Assembly (NCBI GenBank): GCA_964554185.1
Contig: CAZKNJ010000004.1
Span: forward strand, 10,486-74,485
DNA from: CAZKNJ01 sp964554185
Lineage (GTDB): Bacteria > 4484-113
Direction of reading: 5' to 3'
Length of the DNA stretch: 64,000 nucleotides
The notes beneath the pieces were generated by a model. The model saw only the letters and a list, made by a program, of their open reading frames with translations, searched no databases and was not told where the DNA came from. Both the position numbers and the translations under genes were made by a program. This document shows positions 35,671 through 43,470 of this stretch, piece by piece; the first letter of the stretch is position 1; every line of letters starts with the position of its first letter.

Positions 35671-36501
35671 ATGGATCCTGAACAGGCACTGACTCCGCAA
35701 ACCCGCAATGGCGAGATGGACGGACTCATCTCGCTGCTGGAGCGCATCCAGGCCAGGTACAACTACCTGCCGGAGGAGGCTCTGCGCGAAGTATCCGAGA
35801 CCACCGGCCGCTCCCTCGTGGACATCTACGGCGTGGCAACCTTCTATAGGGCGTTCAGCCTGAAGCCGCGCGGCAAACACCTCGTGTCCGTCTGTCTGGG
35901 CACGGCGTGCCATGTGCGCGGCGGCCCGGCGATTGCCGAGGAATTTGAGCGCCGGCTGGGGATACGGGCTGGCGAAACCACCGACGACCGCGAATTCACG
36001 CTGGAAACGGTGAACTGCCTGGGAGCCTGCGCACTCGGGCCGGTTGCGGTGGTCAACGGCAAGTACTTCTCGAAGGTGCGCAGGTCGGAAGTCAAGGAGA
36101 TCATCCGGCAAGTCCTATCGGGCGCGGAAGAGATTGATCTTGCCACCGACCAGCGTGTCATTCCAGTGGAAGTTAACTGCCCCCGCTGCAACCACAGCCT
36201 AATGGACTCCAGCCACCTCGTTGACGGCCTGCCGTCCATCCGGGTCAGCATCACTTTCGGGCGGGTTCACGGGTGGATGTGTTTGTCCGCGCTCTATGGA
36301 AGCTACAACGTCGTGTCGGAGTACCCGTTGCCGGCGAATGCGGTTATTCACTTCTTCTGCCCCCATTGCCACGAGGAGCTGTCGGGGCCGGTCGAATGCC
36401 CGGAGTGCGGCGCGCCGATGGTGCGGATGATTGTCCGCGGGGGCGGCGTCTTACAGGTATGTTCGCGTAAGGACTGCAAGGCCCACACGCTCGACATTTG
36501 A
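35671..36501 (+). CDS. NuoE-like [2Fe-2S] subunit with zinc-ribbon C-terminal extension
   Basis: A 276-residue protein. Residues about 15-160 are a 24-kDa (NuoE/HoxE/HndA) domain with the [2Fe-2S] ligands Cys75 and Cys80 (CLGTAC) and Cys116 and Cys120 (CLGAC). It would pass electrons next to the NADH/FMN subunit encoded downstream. Residues about 168-276 are an added domain with paired Cys: CPRC, CPHC, CPEC and a final CSRKDC, which look like zinc ribbons or rubredoxin-like knuckles; ordinary NuoE ends before this. The start ATG has no strong ribosome site. Confidence 0.88.
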   Translation: MDPEQALTPQTRNGEMDGLISLLERIQARYNYLPEEALREVSETTGRSLVDIYGVATFYRAFSLKPRGKHLVSVCLGTACHVRGGPAIAEEFERRLGIRAGETTDDREFTLETVNCLGACALGPVAVVNGKYFSKVRRSEVKEIIRQVLSGAEEIDLATDQRVIPVEVNCPRCNHSLMDSSHLVDGLPSIRVSITFGRVHGWMCLSALYGSYNVVSEYPLPANAVIHFFCPHCHEELSGPVECPECGAPMVRMIVRGGGVLQVCSRKDCKAHTLDI

Positions 36502-36551
36502 CCGTGAACGATGCTGACCGGATGCTTGACTAACTACTGAGGGAACACTGG

Positions 36552-39500
36552 ATGCAACGAGTCTCAACACTTGCTGATTTCTCGAACCTCCGGCGGATGA
36601 TTCTCGGAGAACCACAGAAGGATATGCCATGTCTCGTCGTATGCGCGGGCACTGGTGGCCAGGCCAGCGGCTCCAACGACATCATCCGTATCATCAAGCG
36701 CCAGATCATTGAGAAGAGCTACCAGGAGCGCATGTCGCTGCGCATCACCGGCTGCCAGGGCTTCTGCGAGATGGACCCGTTCATTCTCGTGGAGCCGGCG
36801 CTCAACCTCTACCCGCTCTTGAAAATGGAGGATGTGCCGCGCGTGATTGACGCAGTGGCGCAGGGGCGCGTGCTGGAGGATCTGCTTTACAAGGGGACTG
36901 GCGAGCGGAAATGCTACCACTGCCAGAACGACATTCCCTTCTTTAAGAAGCAGACGCGCACCATCCTGGGGAAGAACGAGCAAATCGATCCTATCCGCCT
37001 GTACGACTACATCCGGTGCAATGGCTACGCTGCGCTGGAGAAAGTGCTGGAAGACCCCAAGCCGGGGTGGGTCATTGAGGAAGTGAAGCGCTCCGGCCTG
37101 CGCGGCCGCGGTGGCGCCGGATTCCCTACTGGAAAGAAGTGGGAGTTGGCGCGGGCTTCCGGCAACGGCGCGGGCCAGAAATACGTGGTCTGCAACGCGG
37201 ACGAAGGTGACCCCGGCGCCTATATGGACCGCAGCCTGCTTGAAGGCAATCCGCACGCCATCATTGAGGGAATGCTCATCGCCGGCATCGCCATCGGCGC
37301 GACCAAGGGTTTCATCTACGTGCGCAGCGAGTATCCATTAGCCATTAAGCACACGCTCATTGCGTTGCAGCAGGCCGGCGAGATGGGGCTGCTGGGCAAG
37401 AACATACTGGGCACTGGCATCGATTTCGACATTGAGATCGTGCGCGGCGCCGGCGCGTTTGTCTGCGGAGAGGAAACCGCGCTCATAAGGTCAATTGAAG
37501 GACTCATGGGTGAGCCGCGCCAGCGCCCGCCTTACCCAATAGTGAAGGGCATCTGGGGCCATCCCACCTGCATCAATAACGTTGAGACCCTGGCGAATGT
37601 GCCGGTAATAATCCGTGACGGCGCGGACGAGTACGCCAAAGTCGGCGTGCCGGGCAACACCGGAACCAAGATATTCAGCCTGGTCGGCAAGATACGCAAC
37701 ACCGGCCTGGTGGAAGTCCCGATGGGAATCACCATCGGCGAAATCGTCTACGACATCGGCGGCGGCCCCGTGGGCGAGGCCAAGATCAAGGCGGTGCAGA
37801 CCGGCGGGCCCTCCGGCGGCTGCATCCCCGCGAGCATGTTTGACCTGCCCATTGACTACGACAGCCTGACCAAAGCGGGCTCCATTATGGGCAGCGGCGG
37901 CATGATCGTGATGGACGAGAACACCTGCATGGTGGATGTCGCCAAGTACTTCATGGGCTTCCTGAAAGACGAGTCCTGCGGCAAGTGCTTCACCTGCCGC
38001 AAGGGCACGCAGCGGATGTGGGAGCTGCTGGACGACATCACCAAGGGGCGCGGCACGCTCGCCCACCTAGACTTGCTGGAGGAACTGGCGCTGGTGGTGA
38101 AGGACACCACCATGTGCGGCCTGGGGCAGTCGGCGCCCAATCCCGTGCTCAGCACTCTCAAGTATTTCCGCGAGGAGTACGAAGAACATATTCTGGAGAA
38201 GCGCTGCCGCGCCTTCGTCTGCAAGGAGCTGGTGGGTGCGCCCTGCCAGACCGCCTGCCCGCTGGGCACCGAGGCCTGGCGCTATGTGGCGCACATCGCC
38301 CGGGGCGAATACGAGGACGCGTACACGGTTATCCGCGAAGCCAACCCCTTCCCCTCGGTGTGCGCCCGCGTGTGCAGCCACCCGTGCGAGAGCCACTGCC
38401 GCAGCGGCGTCGTGGGCACGCGCCCAATCGCCATCCGCGCGCTGAAGCGCTTCATCACCGACCGCATTGACCCGTCGGTGTACACGCCGAAGCGTGACCA
38501 GGCCAAGCGCCCGGAGCGTGTGGCCGTGGTCGGCTCCGGCCCGGCCGGAATGGCAGCCGCGCATTACCTTTCGCTCAAGGGCTATCCGGTGACCGTGTTT
38601 GAGGCGCTGCCGGAGCCGGGCGGGATGCTCATCAGCGGTATCCCCTCCTACCGGCTGCCGCGCGAAACTCTGCGCAAAGAAATCGCCTCGCTAGTGGACG
38701 AAAATGTGGCGGTTGAATGCGGCAAGGCGCTGGGCAAGGACTTCACAGTGGATGGCTTGTTCGGCGACGGCTATAAGGCGGTATTCCTGGCGATGGGCGC
38801 CCACAAGAGCCGCAAGCTCAATGTCGCGGGCGAAGACCTCAAGGGCGTCCATCCGGCGATTGAGTTCCTGAAAGCGTGGAACCTCCGCAGCGAGCAGCTT
38901 GCCACCGGCCACGTGGGCGTCATCGGCGGCGGGGACTCGGCGGTGGATGCTGCGCGCGTCGCGCTGCGCCAGCCCGGCGTGAAGAGCGTGACCATCTTCT
39001 ACCGGCGCACGCGCAACGAGATGCCTGCGCTGGCGGAGGAAGTTGATGCGGCGCTGGACGAGGGCATTAAGCTGGAGGCGCTGGTCTCGCCGCTGAAGAT
39101 ACATGCGGAGATTGAAGAAGGCGTGCCCGGCGAGGAGCTGGAGACGCCGCTGAAGATGACCTCCAAGGAGGCCCGCGTCACCGGTGTGGACTTCATCCGC
39201 AACGAGCTGGGCGCGGTGGACGCCAGCGGCCGGCGCAATCCAGTGCCGCTCAAGGGCAGCGAGTTCACCGCCAAACTGGACACTCTTATCGTCACCATCG
39301 GCGACGTTCCCGATATTGATTACGTGGCGGACATGGGCCTGGCCGTCAGCAAATGGGGCACTCTCGTCTGCGACGAAGACACTCTGCTGACTAGCCGCGA
39401 AGGCGTTTTCGCTGGCGGCGATGTCGTCACCGGTCCAAACACTGTGGTGGAAGCGATTGCAGCCGGCAAGAAAGCCGCCGTGATGATCCACCGCTTCCTG

Positions 39501-39788
39501 CGCAGCGAGCCGCTGAAGCAGCCCGCACAGGTGAAGCTGCCTGAGGTGCTGGTGGAGCCCGTGATGCTGGACGAGGAGGAGCTGGAGACCGCCGAGCGGG
39601 TGGAACCGCCGCGCATCGCGCCGGAACGCCGCGCGGCCGGCTTTGACGAGGTTGAGCTCACGCTCACGGTGGAGGACGCAACGCGCGAAGCCCGTCGCTG
39701 CTTGCGCTGCGACCTGGAGTTCACCCAGCGGCGGTACGACGATGATGAGCTGGAAGCTCCCATCCCCGTGGAGAAGGTGGCCCGCTGA
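36552..39788 (+). CDS. NuoF-type NADH/FMN subunit fused to a GltD/NfnB-like FAD oxidoreductase
   Basis: A 1078-residue fusion, with GAGGG before the ATG. Residues 1-115 are a thioredoxin-like [2Fe-2S] domain (TGCQGFCEMDP). About 165-550 form the 51-kDa NADH/FMN domain: GRGGAGFPTGKKWE near 184, VCNADEGDPGAYMDR, GAGAFVCGEETALI, and the 4Fe-4S site CGKCFTCRKG near 475 with CGLGQ near 520. From about 550 the protein becomes GltD/NfnB-like: a Cys-rich 4Fe-4S region (CQTACPLG, CARVCSHPCESHC), FAD-binding VAVVGSGPAGMAAA near 656 and NAD(P)-binding VGVIGGGDSAVDAA near 787. One chain thus has sites for NADH, FMN, FAD, NAD(P) and several clusters, as in flavin-based bifurcating enzymes. Its stop overlaps the next ATG. 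Confidence 0.93.
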   Translation: MQRVSTLADFSNLRRMILGEPQKDMPCLVVCAGTGGQASGSNDIIRIIKRQIIEKSYQERMSLRITGCQGFCEMDPFILVEPALNLYPLLKMEDVPRVIDAVAQGRVLEDLLYKGTGERKCYHCQNDIPFFKKQTRTILGKNEQIDPIRLYDYIRCNGYAALEKVLEDPKPGWVIEEVKRSGLRGRGGAGFPTGKKWELARASGNGAGQKYVVCNADEGDPGAYMDRSLLEGNPHAIIEGMLIAGIAIGATKGFIYVRSEYPLAIKHTLIALQQAGEMGLLGKNILGTGIDFDIEIVRGAGAFVCGEETALIRSIEGLMGEPRQRPPYPIVKGIWGHPTCINNVETLANVPVIIRDGADEYAKVGVPGNTGTKIFSLVGKIRNTGLVEVPMGITIGEIVYDIGGGPVGEAKIKAVQTGGPSGGCIPASMFDLPIDYDSLTKAGSIMGSGGMIVMDENTCMVDVAKYFMGFLKDESCGKCFTCRKGTQRMWELLDDITKGRGTLAHLDLLEELALVVKDTTMCGLGQSAPNPVLSTLKYFREEYEEHILEKRCRAFVCKELVGAPCQTACPLGTEAWRYVAHIARGEYEDAYTVIREANPFPSVCARVCSHPCESHCRSGVVGTRPIAIRALKRFITDRIDPSVYTPKRDQAKRPERVAVVGSGPAGMAAAHYLSLKGYPVTVFEALPEPGGMLISGIPSYRLPRETLRKEIASLVDENVAVECGKALGKDFTVDGLFGDGYKAVFLAMGAHKSRKLNVAGEDLKGVHPAIEFLKAWNLRSEQLATGHVGVIGGGDSAVDAARVALRQPGVKSVTIFYRRTRNEMPALAEEVDAALDEGIKLEALVSPLKIHAEIEEGVPGEELETPLKMTSKEARVTGVDFIRNELGAVDASGRRNPVPLKGSEFTAKLDTLIVTIGDVPDIDYVADMGLAVSKWGTLVCDEDTLLTSREGVFAGGDVVTGPNTVVEAIAAGKKAAVMIHRFLRSEPLKQPAQVKLPEVLVEPVMLDEEELETAERVEPPRIAPERRAAGFDEVELTLTVEDATREARRCLRCDLEFTQRRYDDDELEAPIPVEKVAR

Positions 39789-40465
39789 TGATCACACTCA
39801 CGATAAACGGACTGGAAGTGCAGGTGGAAGAGGGCACCACGCTCCTGGAGGCGGCGCAGTTCCTTGGCTTCCCCATTCCGACGCTGTGCCACATGGAAGG
39901 GCTGTCGCCCTACGGGGCCTGCCGCCTGTGCGTGGTGGAAATCGGCCGGGAGCCAAACACCAGGCTCGTTTCCTCATGCACTTACCCCGCCGAAGAAGGC
40001 TTGAATGTGCGAACCGCCACGAGCCGCGTAGTGCGTGCGCGCAAGATGGTGCTGGAGCTGTTGCTCGCCACCTGCCCGCAGTCCAAGGTAATCCAGGACC
40101 TCGCCGCGGCGCACGAGATTCGCCAGCAGCGGTTCCGCCAGGAGCACGAGGACTGCATTATGTGCGGGCTGTGCGTGCGGATGTGCGAGGAGCAGATGAT
40201 GGCCAAGGCCATCGGCTTCCGCGGGCGCGGCGAGAAACGCACGCTGGGCACGCCCTTTGATATCCGCAGCGAGGAATGCCGGCTCTGCGGCGGCTGCATG
40301 TATGTCTGCCCCGCCTGCCAGCTGCGCTGCACCTACAACGAGCCGGAGAAGGCCATCTGCGGCGGCTGCGCCAACCTCAGCCCGCCGTGCCTGGAGAAAG
40401 ACGAATTCGACGACATGATGTGCTACATGCAACCCTGTGTCGCCTGTGAAATAAAGAAGGAATGA
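39788..40465 (+). CDS. HoxU/NuoG-N-like iron-sulfur subunit
   Basis: A 225-residue electron-transfer subunit starting in the previous stop (TGATGATC). The N-terminus is a plant-type [2Fe-2S] domain with CHMEGLSPYGACRLC and a later Cys (SSC). A 2x[4Fe-4S] ferredoxin domain follows: CIMCGLCVRMC near residue 120 and CRLCGGCMYVCPAC near 162. The His/Cys motif (HxxxCxxCxxxxxC) of true NuoG/HoxU between these domains is not present. The C-terminus adds CGGCANLSPPC and CYMQPCVAC. It likely bridges the NADH/FMN subunit and the GOGAT-like subunit downstream. Confidence 0.9.
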   Translation: MITLTINGLEVQVEEGTTLLEAAQFLGFPIPTLCHMEGLSPYGACRLCVVEIGREPNTRLVSSCTYPAEEGLNVRTATSRVVRARKMVLELLLATCPQSKVIQDLAAAHEIRQQRFRQEHEDCIMCGLCVRMCEEQMMAKAIGFRGRGEKRTLGTPFDIRSEECRLCGGCMYVCPACQLRCTYNEPEKAICGGCANLSPPCLEKDEFDDMMCYMQPCVACEIKKE

Positions 40466-40483
40466 GAAACCTACAAGGAGACC

Positions 40484-42172
40484 ATGATGTGGACGACCTT
40501 TTCCAGAGTTAACTCTTCGGCTGCAACCCTGACCAAGAACCGCACCGAGGGCTCGGTCACGCCGAGTTCCGGCATGTGCGTAACTTGCGTGGATGGCTGC
40601 ATCGGTATGTGCGAAATCGGCAAGTCCGCCTACCGAGGGCACGAGGTCATCTACCCGCAGCCGTTCGGCGTGATAACGACCGCCGCGGAAAAAACCTACC
40701 CGGTGGACTACTCCCATTTCAACATCATGGGCACCGCCGTCGGGGCGCACGGCATTGAGGCCGATTCGGACAAGGCCGTGTTCCCGGCGGTGGACCTCAC
40801 CGTAACCTTCGGCCACGACAACGGGCTGAAGTTCAAGCTGCCCATAATGATCCCCGGCATCGGCTCCACCAACATCGCCAAGAACAACTGGGAGGGCCTG
40901 GCCATCGGCACCGCGCTGGCGGGCACCGGCCTGACCATCGGCGAGAACGTGGTGGGCATGGATCCCGAATCGACCATCAAGAACGGCCGGGTGGTGGATA
41001 CGGTGGACCTCAAGCGCCGGGTGAAGCTGTTTACCGACCACCAGCGCGACGGCTGGGGCGCCATCATCGTCCAGTCCAACATCGAGGACACGCGGCTGGG
41101 GGTGCAGGAGTACGCCATCGGCGAGCTGGGCGTGGAATGTGTGGAGCTTAAGTGGGGGCAGGGCGCCAAGGACATCGGCGGCGAGGTCAAGATCCGCGAG
41201 CTGAAGAAGGCCCAGCTGCTCTACGAGCGCGGCTATGTAGTGCTGCCAAACCCGACCGACCCCAATGTGATAAAGGCCTTTGAGCGCGGCGCGTTCAAGG
41301 AGTTTGAGCGCCACTCGCGCGTGGGCATGGTCACGGAAGAGGGCTTCGCCCAGCGGGTGGACGAGCTGCGCAAAGCCGGCGCCAAGTACATCTTCCTCAA
41401 GACCGGCGCCTACCGGCCGGCCGACCTCGCGCGCGCGGTGAAGTACGCGTCCAAGTACCGCCTTGACCTGCTCACCGTGGACGGCGCGGGCGGCGGCACC
41501 GGCATGAGCCCCTGGCGCATGATGAACGAGTGGGGCGTCCCGCCGGTGGAACTGCACTCGCTGCTCTACGAATACTGCAAGGAGCTGCACGACCGCGGCG
41601 AGCACGTTCCCGCCGTCACCGTCGCCGGCGGCTTCACCTTTGAGGACCAGATGTTCAAAGGCCTGGCGCTGTGCGCGCCGTTCGCCAAGCTAATCGGCAT
41701 GGCGCGCAGCCCCATCGCCGCCGCGATGGTAGGCAAGACCATCGGCCGCACGATTGACCAGAACCAGGTGCCGGTGTACGTTGAGCGGTTCGGCAACACG
41801 AAGGACGAGATATTCGTCACCGCGGCCGACCTGCGCCACGAGCTGGGCGACGACGAGTTTGAGCGCATCCCGACCGGCGCGCTGGGCCTCTACACCTACT
41901 ACGAGCGGCTCGCGCAGGGCCTGCGCCAGTTGATGGCGGGCAACCGCAAGTTCGCCCTGAAGTACATTGAGCGCGACGACATCGCGGCGCTGACGCACGA
42001 GGCGGCCGACATCAGCGGTATCACCTACATCATGGACGTGGACAAGGCCGAGGCAGCGAAGATACTCGGCGCCAACGGCAAGGGCTCAAAGAAGGCTGCG
42101 GCGTCGGCGAAGCCCGCCGCCAAGAACGACGGCAAGCGCACACCGGCTTCCAAGTCCGGCGCGAAGAAGTAA
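40484..42172 (+). CDS. Glutamate synthase FMN-domain protein (GltB domain 2 type) without glutaminase domain
   Basis: A 562-residue protein with AAGGAG before the ATG. The core is the FMN-binding (beta/alpha)8 barrel of glutamate synthase: KWGQGAKDIGG near residue 223 and VDGAGGGTGMSPWRMM near 333. The N-terminal amidotransferase domain and C-terminal beta-helix of GltB are absent. The canonical CxxxxxCxxxxC 3Fe-4S triad after the barrel is not found; instead Cys32, 35, 39 and 43 form an N-terminal CxxCxxxCxxxC motif. The last 35 residues are a Lys/Ala-rich tail. Fed by the upstream subunits it might aminate or reduce a 2-oxoacid or imino acid; the substrate is unknown. Confidence 0.9.
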   Translation: MMWTTFSRVNSSAATLTKNRTEGSVTPSSGMCVTCVDGCIGMCEIGKSAYRGHEVIYPQPFGVITTAAEKTYPVDYSHFNIMGTAVGAHGIEADSDKAVFPAVDLTVTFGHDNGLKFKLPIMIPGIGSTNIAKNNWEGLAIGTALAGTGLTIGENVVGMDPESTIKNGRVVDTVDLKRRVKLFTDHQRDGWGAIIVQSNIEDTRLGVQEYAIGELGVECVELKWGQGAKDIGGEVKIRELKKAQLLYERGYVVLPNPTDPNVIKAFERGAFKEFERHSRVGMVTEEGFAQRVDELRKAGAKYIFLKTGAYRPADLARAVKYASKYRLDLLTVDGAGGGTGMSPWRMMNEWGVPPVELHSLLYEYCKELHDRGEHVPAVTVAGGFTFEDQMFKGLALCAPFAKLIGMARSPIAAAMVGKTIGRTIDQNQVPVYVERFGNTKDEIFVTAADLRHELGDDEFERIPTGALGLYTYYERLAQGLRQLMAGNRKFALKYIERDDIAALTHEAADISGITYIMDVDKAEAAKILGANGKGSKKAAASAKPAAKNDGKRTPASKSGAKK

Positions 42173-42190
42173 CGATCAACCCTCTCGCTG

Positions 42191-42234
42191 CGCCCGCCGG
42201 GGCACCAGGCTTCGGTGGGCGCTGCGGGCGTTTT
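42191..42234 (+). terminator. Operon terminator
   Basis: CGCCCGC (42191-42197) pairs with GCGGGCG (42224-42230), followed by TTTTCCCTTATT. The loop itself can form an inner helix. Confidence 0.65.
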
Positions 42235-42253
42235 CCCTTATTCCCTGCAATCA

Positions 42254-42278
42254 CGGGCTCCTGCGAAGGAGCCCGTTT
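42254..42278 (+). terminator. Second stem-loop between convergent genes
   Basis: CGGGCTCCT-GCGA-AGGAGCCCG, a perfect 9-bp stem with a tetraloop, followed by TTT. It could also serve the minus-strand gene ending at 42314. Confidence 0.6.
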
Positions 42279-42313
42279 GCCCGACCGGGCGAGCAAGGGT
42301 CTGGCGACTCCGC

Positions 42314-42688
42314 CTATCCCAGCGCTTTTTTCAGCGCATCCAGCATCTTGGCGGGGTCGACAAGCTTCACCTTTTTCGCGGCGGTCCCAAGCAGCTTCTT
42401 GGCGTCCTCGTGCAGCTCTTTGGGAACCGCCAACAGTACCGGTACGTTGTAGTTGAAGCAGCTCTGCAGGATGTCCTCGGTGCTGGCCTCCCAGCGCGGC
42501 GGCGCCACTACTTTGTGCAGGTAGCCGATAACCGCATGCACTTTGTCCTTGCCGCTGAAGAGGCGCACGTTCTTGCCGTGGCCGTCGTAGCCGTTGCTCA
42601 CCGGCAGCGTGTCATGCCCCCGGGCTACGAGGCTGGTGAGCCACACCGGGTCTGTCCCTTCGAAGTAACCGACTACTTTACGATTCAT
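42314..42688 (-). CDS. Small alpha/beta protein of unknown function
   Basis: A 124-residue soluble protein. The ATG at 42688 has GAGGAGG eight bases upstream; an in-frame extension to 42724 is not supported. It begins MNRKVVGYFEGTDPVWLTSL and contains VSNGYDGHGKNVRLFSGKD and YNVPVLLAVPKELHEDAKKLLG, suggesting a compact Rossmann-like fold that could bind a nucleotide or small ligand. I do not recognise a family. It faces the Fe-S/flavin operon tail-to-tail. Confidence 0.72.
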   Translation of the reverse strand: MNRKVVGYFEGTDPVWLTSLVARGHDTLPVSNGYDGHGKNVRLFSGKDKVHAVIGYLHKVVAPPRWEASTEDILQSCFNYNVPVLLAVPKELHEDAKKLLGTAAKKVKLVDPAKMLDALKKALG

Positions 42689-42880
42689 CTTGTCCTCCTC
42701 TTTCTGCCGCGCCGGGCGCGTCATTTCCGCCGGGCGCTAGGCGTTTGCCTGCTATTCTAGCATATGGGGCGGCCGCGCTGTAAGGAAAACACTTACAGGG
42801 CAGGCTTACACACTGAAGCAATCGGGCTTCCTGGCGAGACGGGCGGGCTAGGCAGCGCTGGCGGGAAAGGCTCCCTCGGG

Positions 42881-42886
42881 TATAAT
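42881..42886 (+). promoter_or_regulatory. -10 box of the toxin-antitoxin pair
   Basis: A perfect TATAAT, 19 bases before the antitoxin start, with GAGGTG between as ribosome site. No good -35. Confidence 0.5.
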
Positions 42887-42905
42887 AGCGTAGAGGTGAA
42901 ATACG

Positions 42906-43118
42906 GTGCCCAAACAGCGCAAAGTTGAAATCGTGCTCCGGGACGGCAAGCCCTCCGCCGTCATCCTGGACATCGCGGAATACGAGAGGCTGCTGGAGAG
43001 AGCCGAGGATTTGTACGACCTCAAGATGCTGGCGGAAATGAGAAAGAGCGCGCTGAGATTCCGCACACTGGAGGACTTCCTGCAGGAGCACGAATCCGGT
43101 GTATCAAGTTCTGCTTGA
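42906..43118 (+). CDS. Antitoxin of a RelBE/ParDE-type module
   Basis: A 70-residue protein starting at GTG (GAGGTG seven bases upstream). LRDGKPSAVILDIAEYERLLER is, in parts, the Phd/YefM-type antitoxin pattern, an N-terminal DNA-binding fold followed by a helical toxin-binding tail. It would neutralise the downstream toxin and repress the operon. The two genes overlap by 20 bases. Confidence 0.82.
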   Translation: MPKQRKVEIVLRDGKPSAVILDIAEYERLLERAEDLYDLKMLAEMRKSALRFRTLEDFLQEHESGVSSSA

Positions 43119-43353
43119 ACGGGCTGCCGAAAAGGACCTGAAACGGCTGCCGCCAGCCGACTTCAACCGCGTCATCACCGCAATCAAGGCTCTCGCAAGC
43201 GTTCCCCGCCCAACCGGTACTCGCAAACTGAAGGGCTCCAAAGGTGATTATCGCTTGCGTGTTGGGGACCTGCGGGTGATATACGAGGTTGACGATCGCG
43301 AGCGCGCCGTCCGTGTGATGCGCGTACGTCCTCGGGACGAAGCCTACAAGTAA
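43099..43353 (+). CDS. RelE/ParE-family toxin
   Basis: An 84-residue toxin starting at GTG inside the antitoxin gene. Family features are LERAAEKDLKRLP, KLKGSKGDYRLRVGDLRVIY and a C-terminal VMRVRPRDEAYK. RelE members cut ribosome-bound mRNA, while ParE members hit gyrase; RVIYEVDD with the basic terminus favours RelE. The gene is intact. Confidence 0.87.
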   Translation: MYQVLLERAAEKDLKRLPPADFNRVITAIKALASVPRPTGTRKLKGSKGDYRLRVGDLRVIYEVDDRERAVRVMRVRPRDEAYK

Positions 43354-43380
43354 TCCAGCTGGCTCGTAATAAAAGAGCCT

Positions 43381-43446
43381 CCGGGCGGGAAAGGCGCTGC
43401 ACACCGGCGGATGCCGGAAACCCCCTCGGCCGCGCCTCCCGCCCGG
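43381..43446 (-). terminator. Long structured terminator of the second glutamate dehydrogenase
   Basis: CCGGGCGGG (43381-43389) pairs perfectly with CCCGCCCGG (43438-43446). Next to it AGGCG pairs with CGCCT, and an inner CCGGC-GGAT-GCCGG hairpin lies in the loop. Read on the minus strand the structure is followed by AGGCTCTTTTATTA, so it terminates the gene ending at 43471. Confidence 0.7.
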
Positions 43447-43470
43447 AAGCGGAGGACGTGAAAAAGCGAT

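Noticed and set aside
39974..41605. 543-codon minus-strand frame
   Set aside because: Antisense to the HoxU-like and GOGAT-like genes. The product is His/Ala/Val-rich with no family motif; the plus-strand genes have clear domains and ribosome sites.
43381..43446. Large GC-rich structure considered as a structured noncoding RNA
   Set aside because: On the minus strand it is followed by a U-rich tail directly after gdhA, so a terminator explains it; no promoter for an independent RNA was seen.
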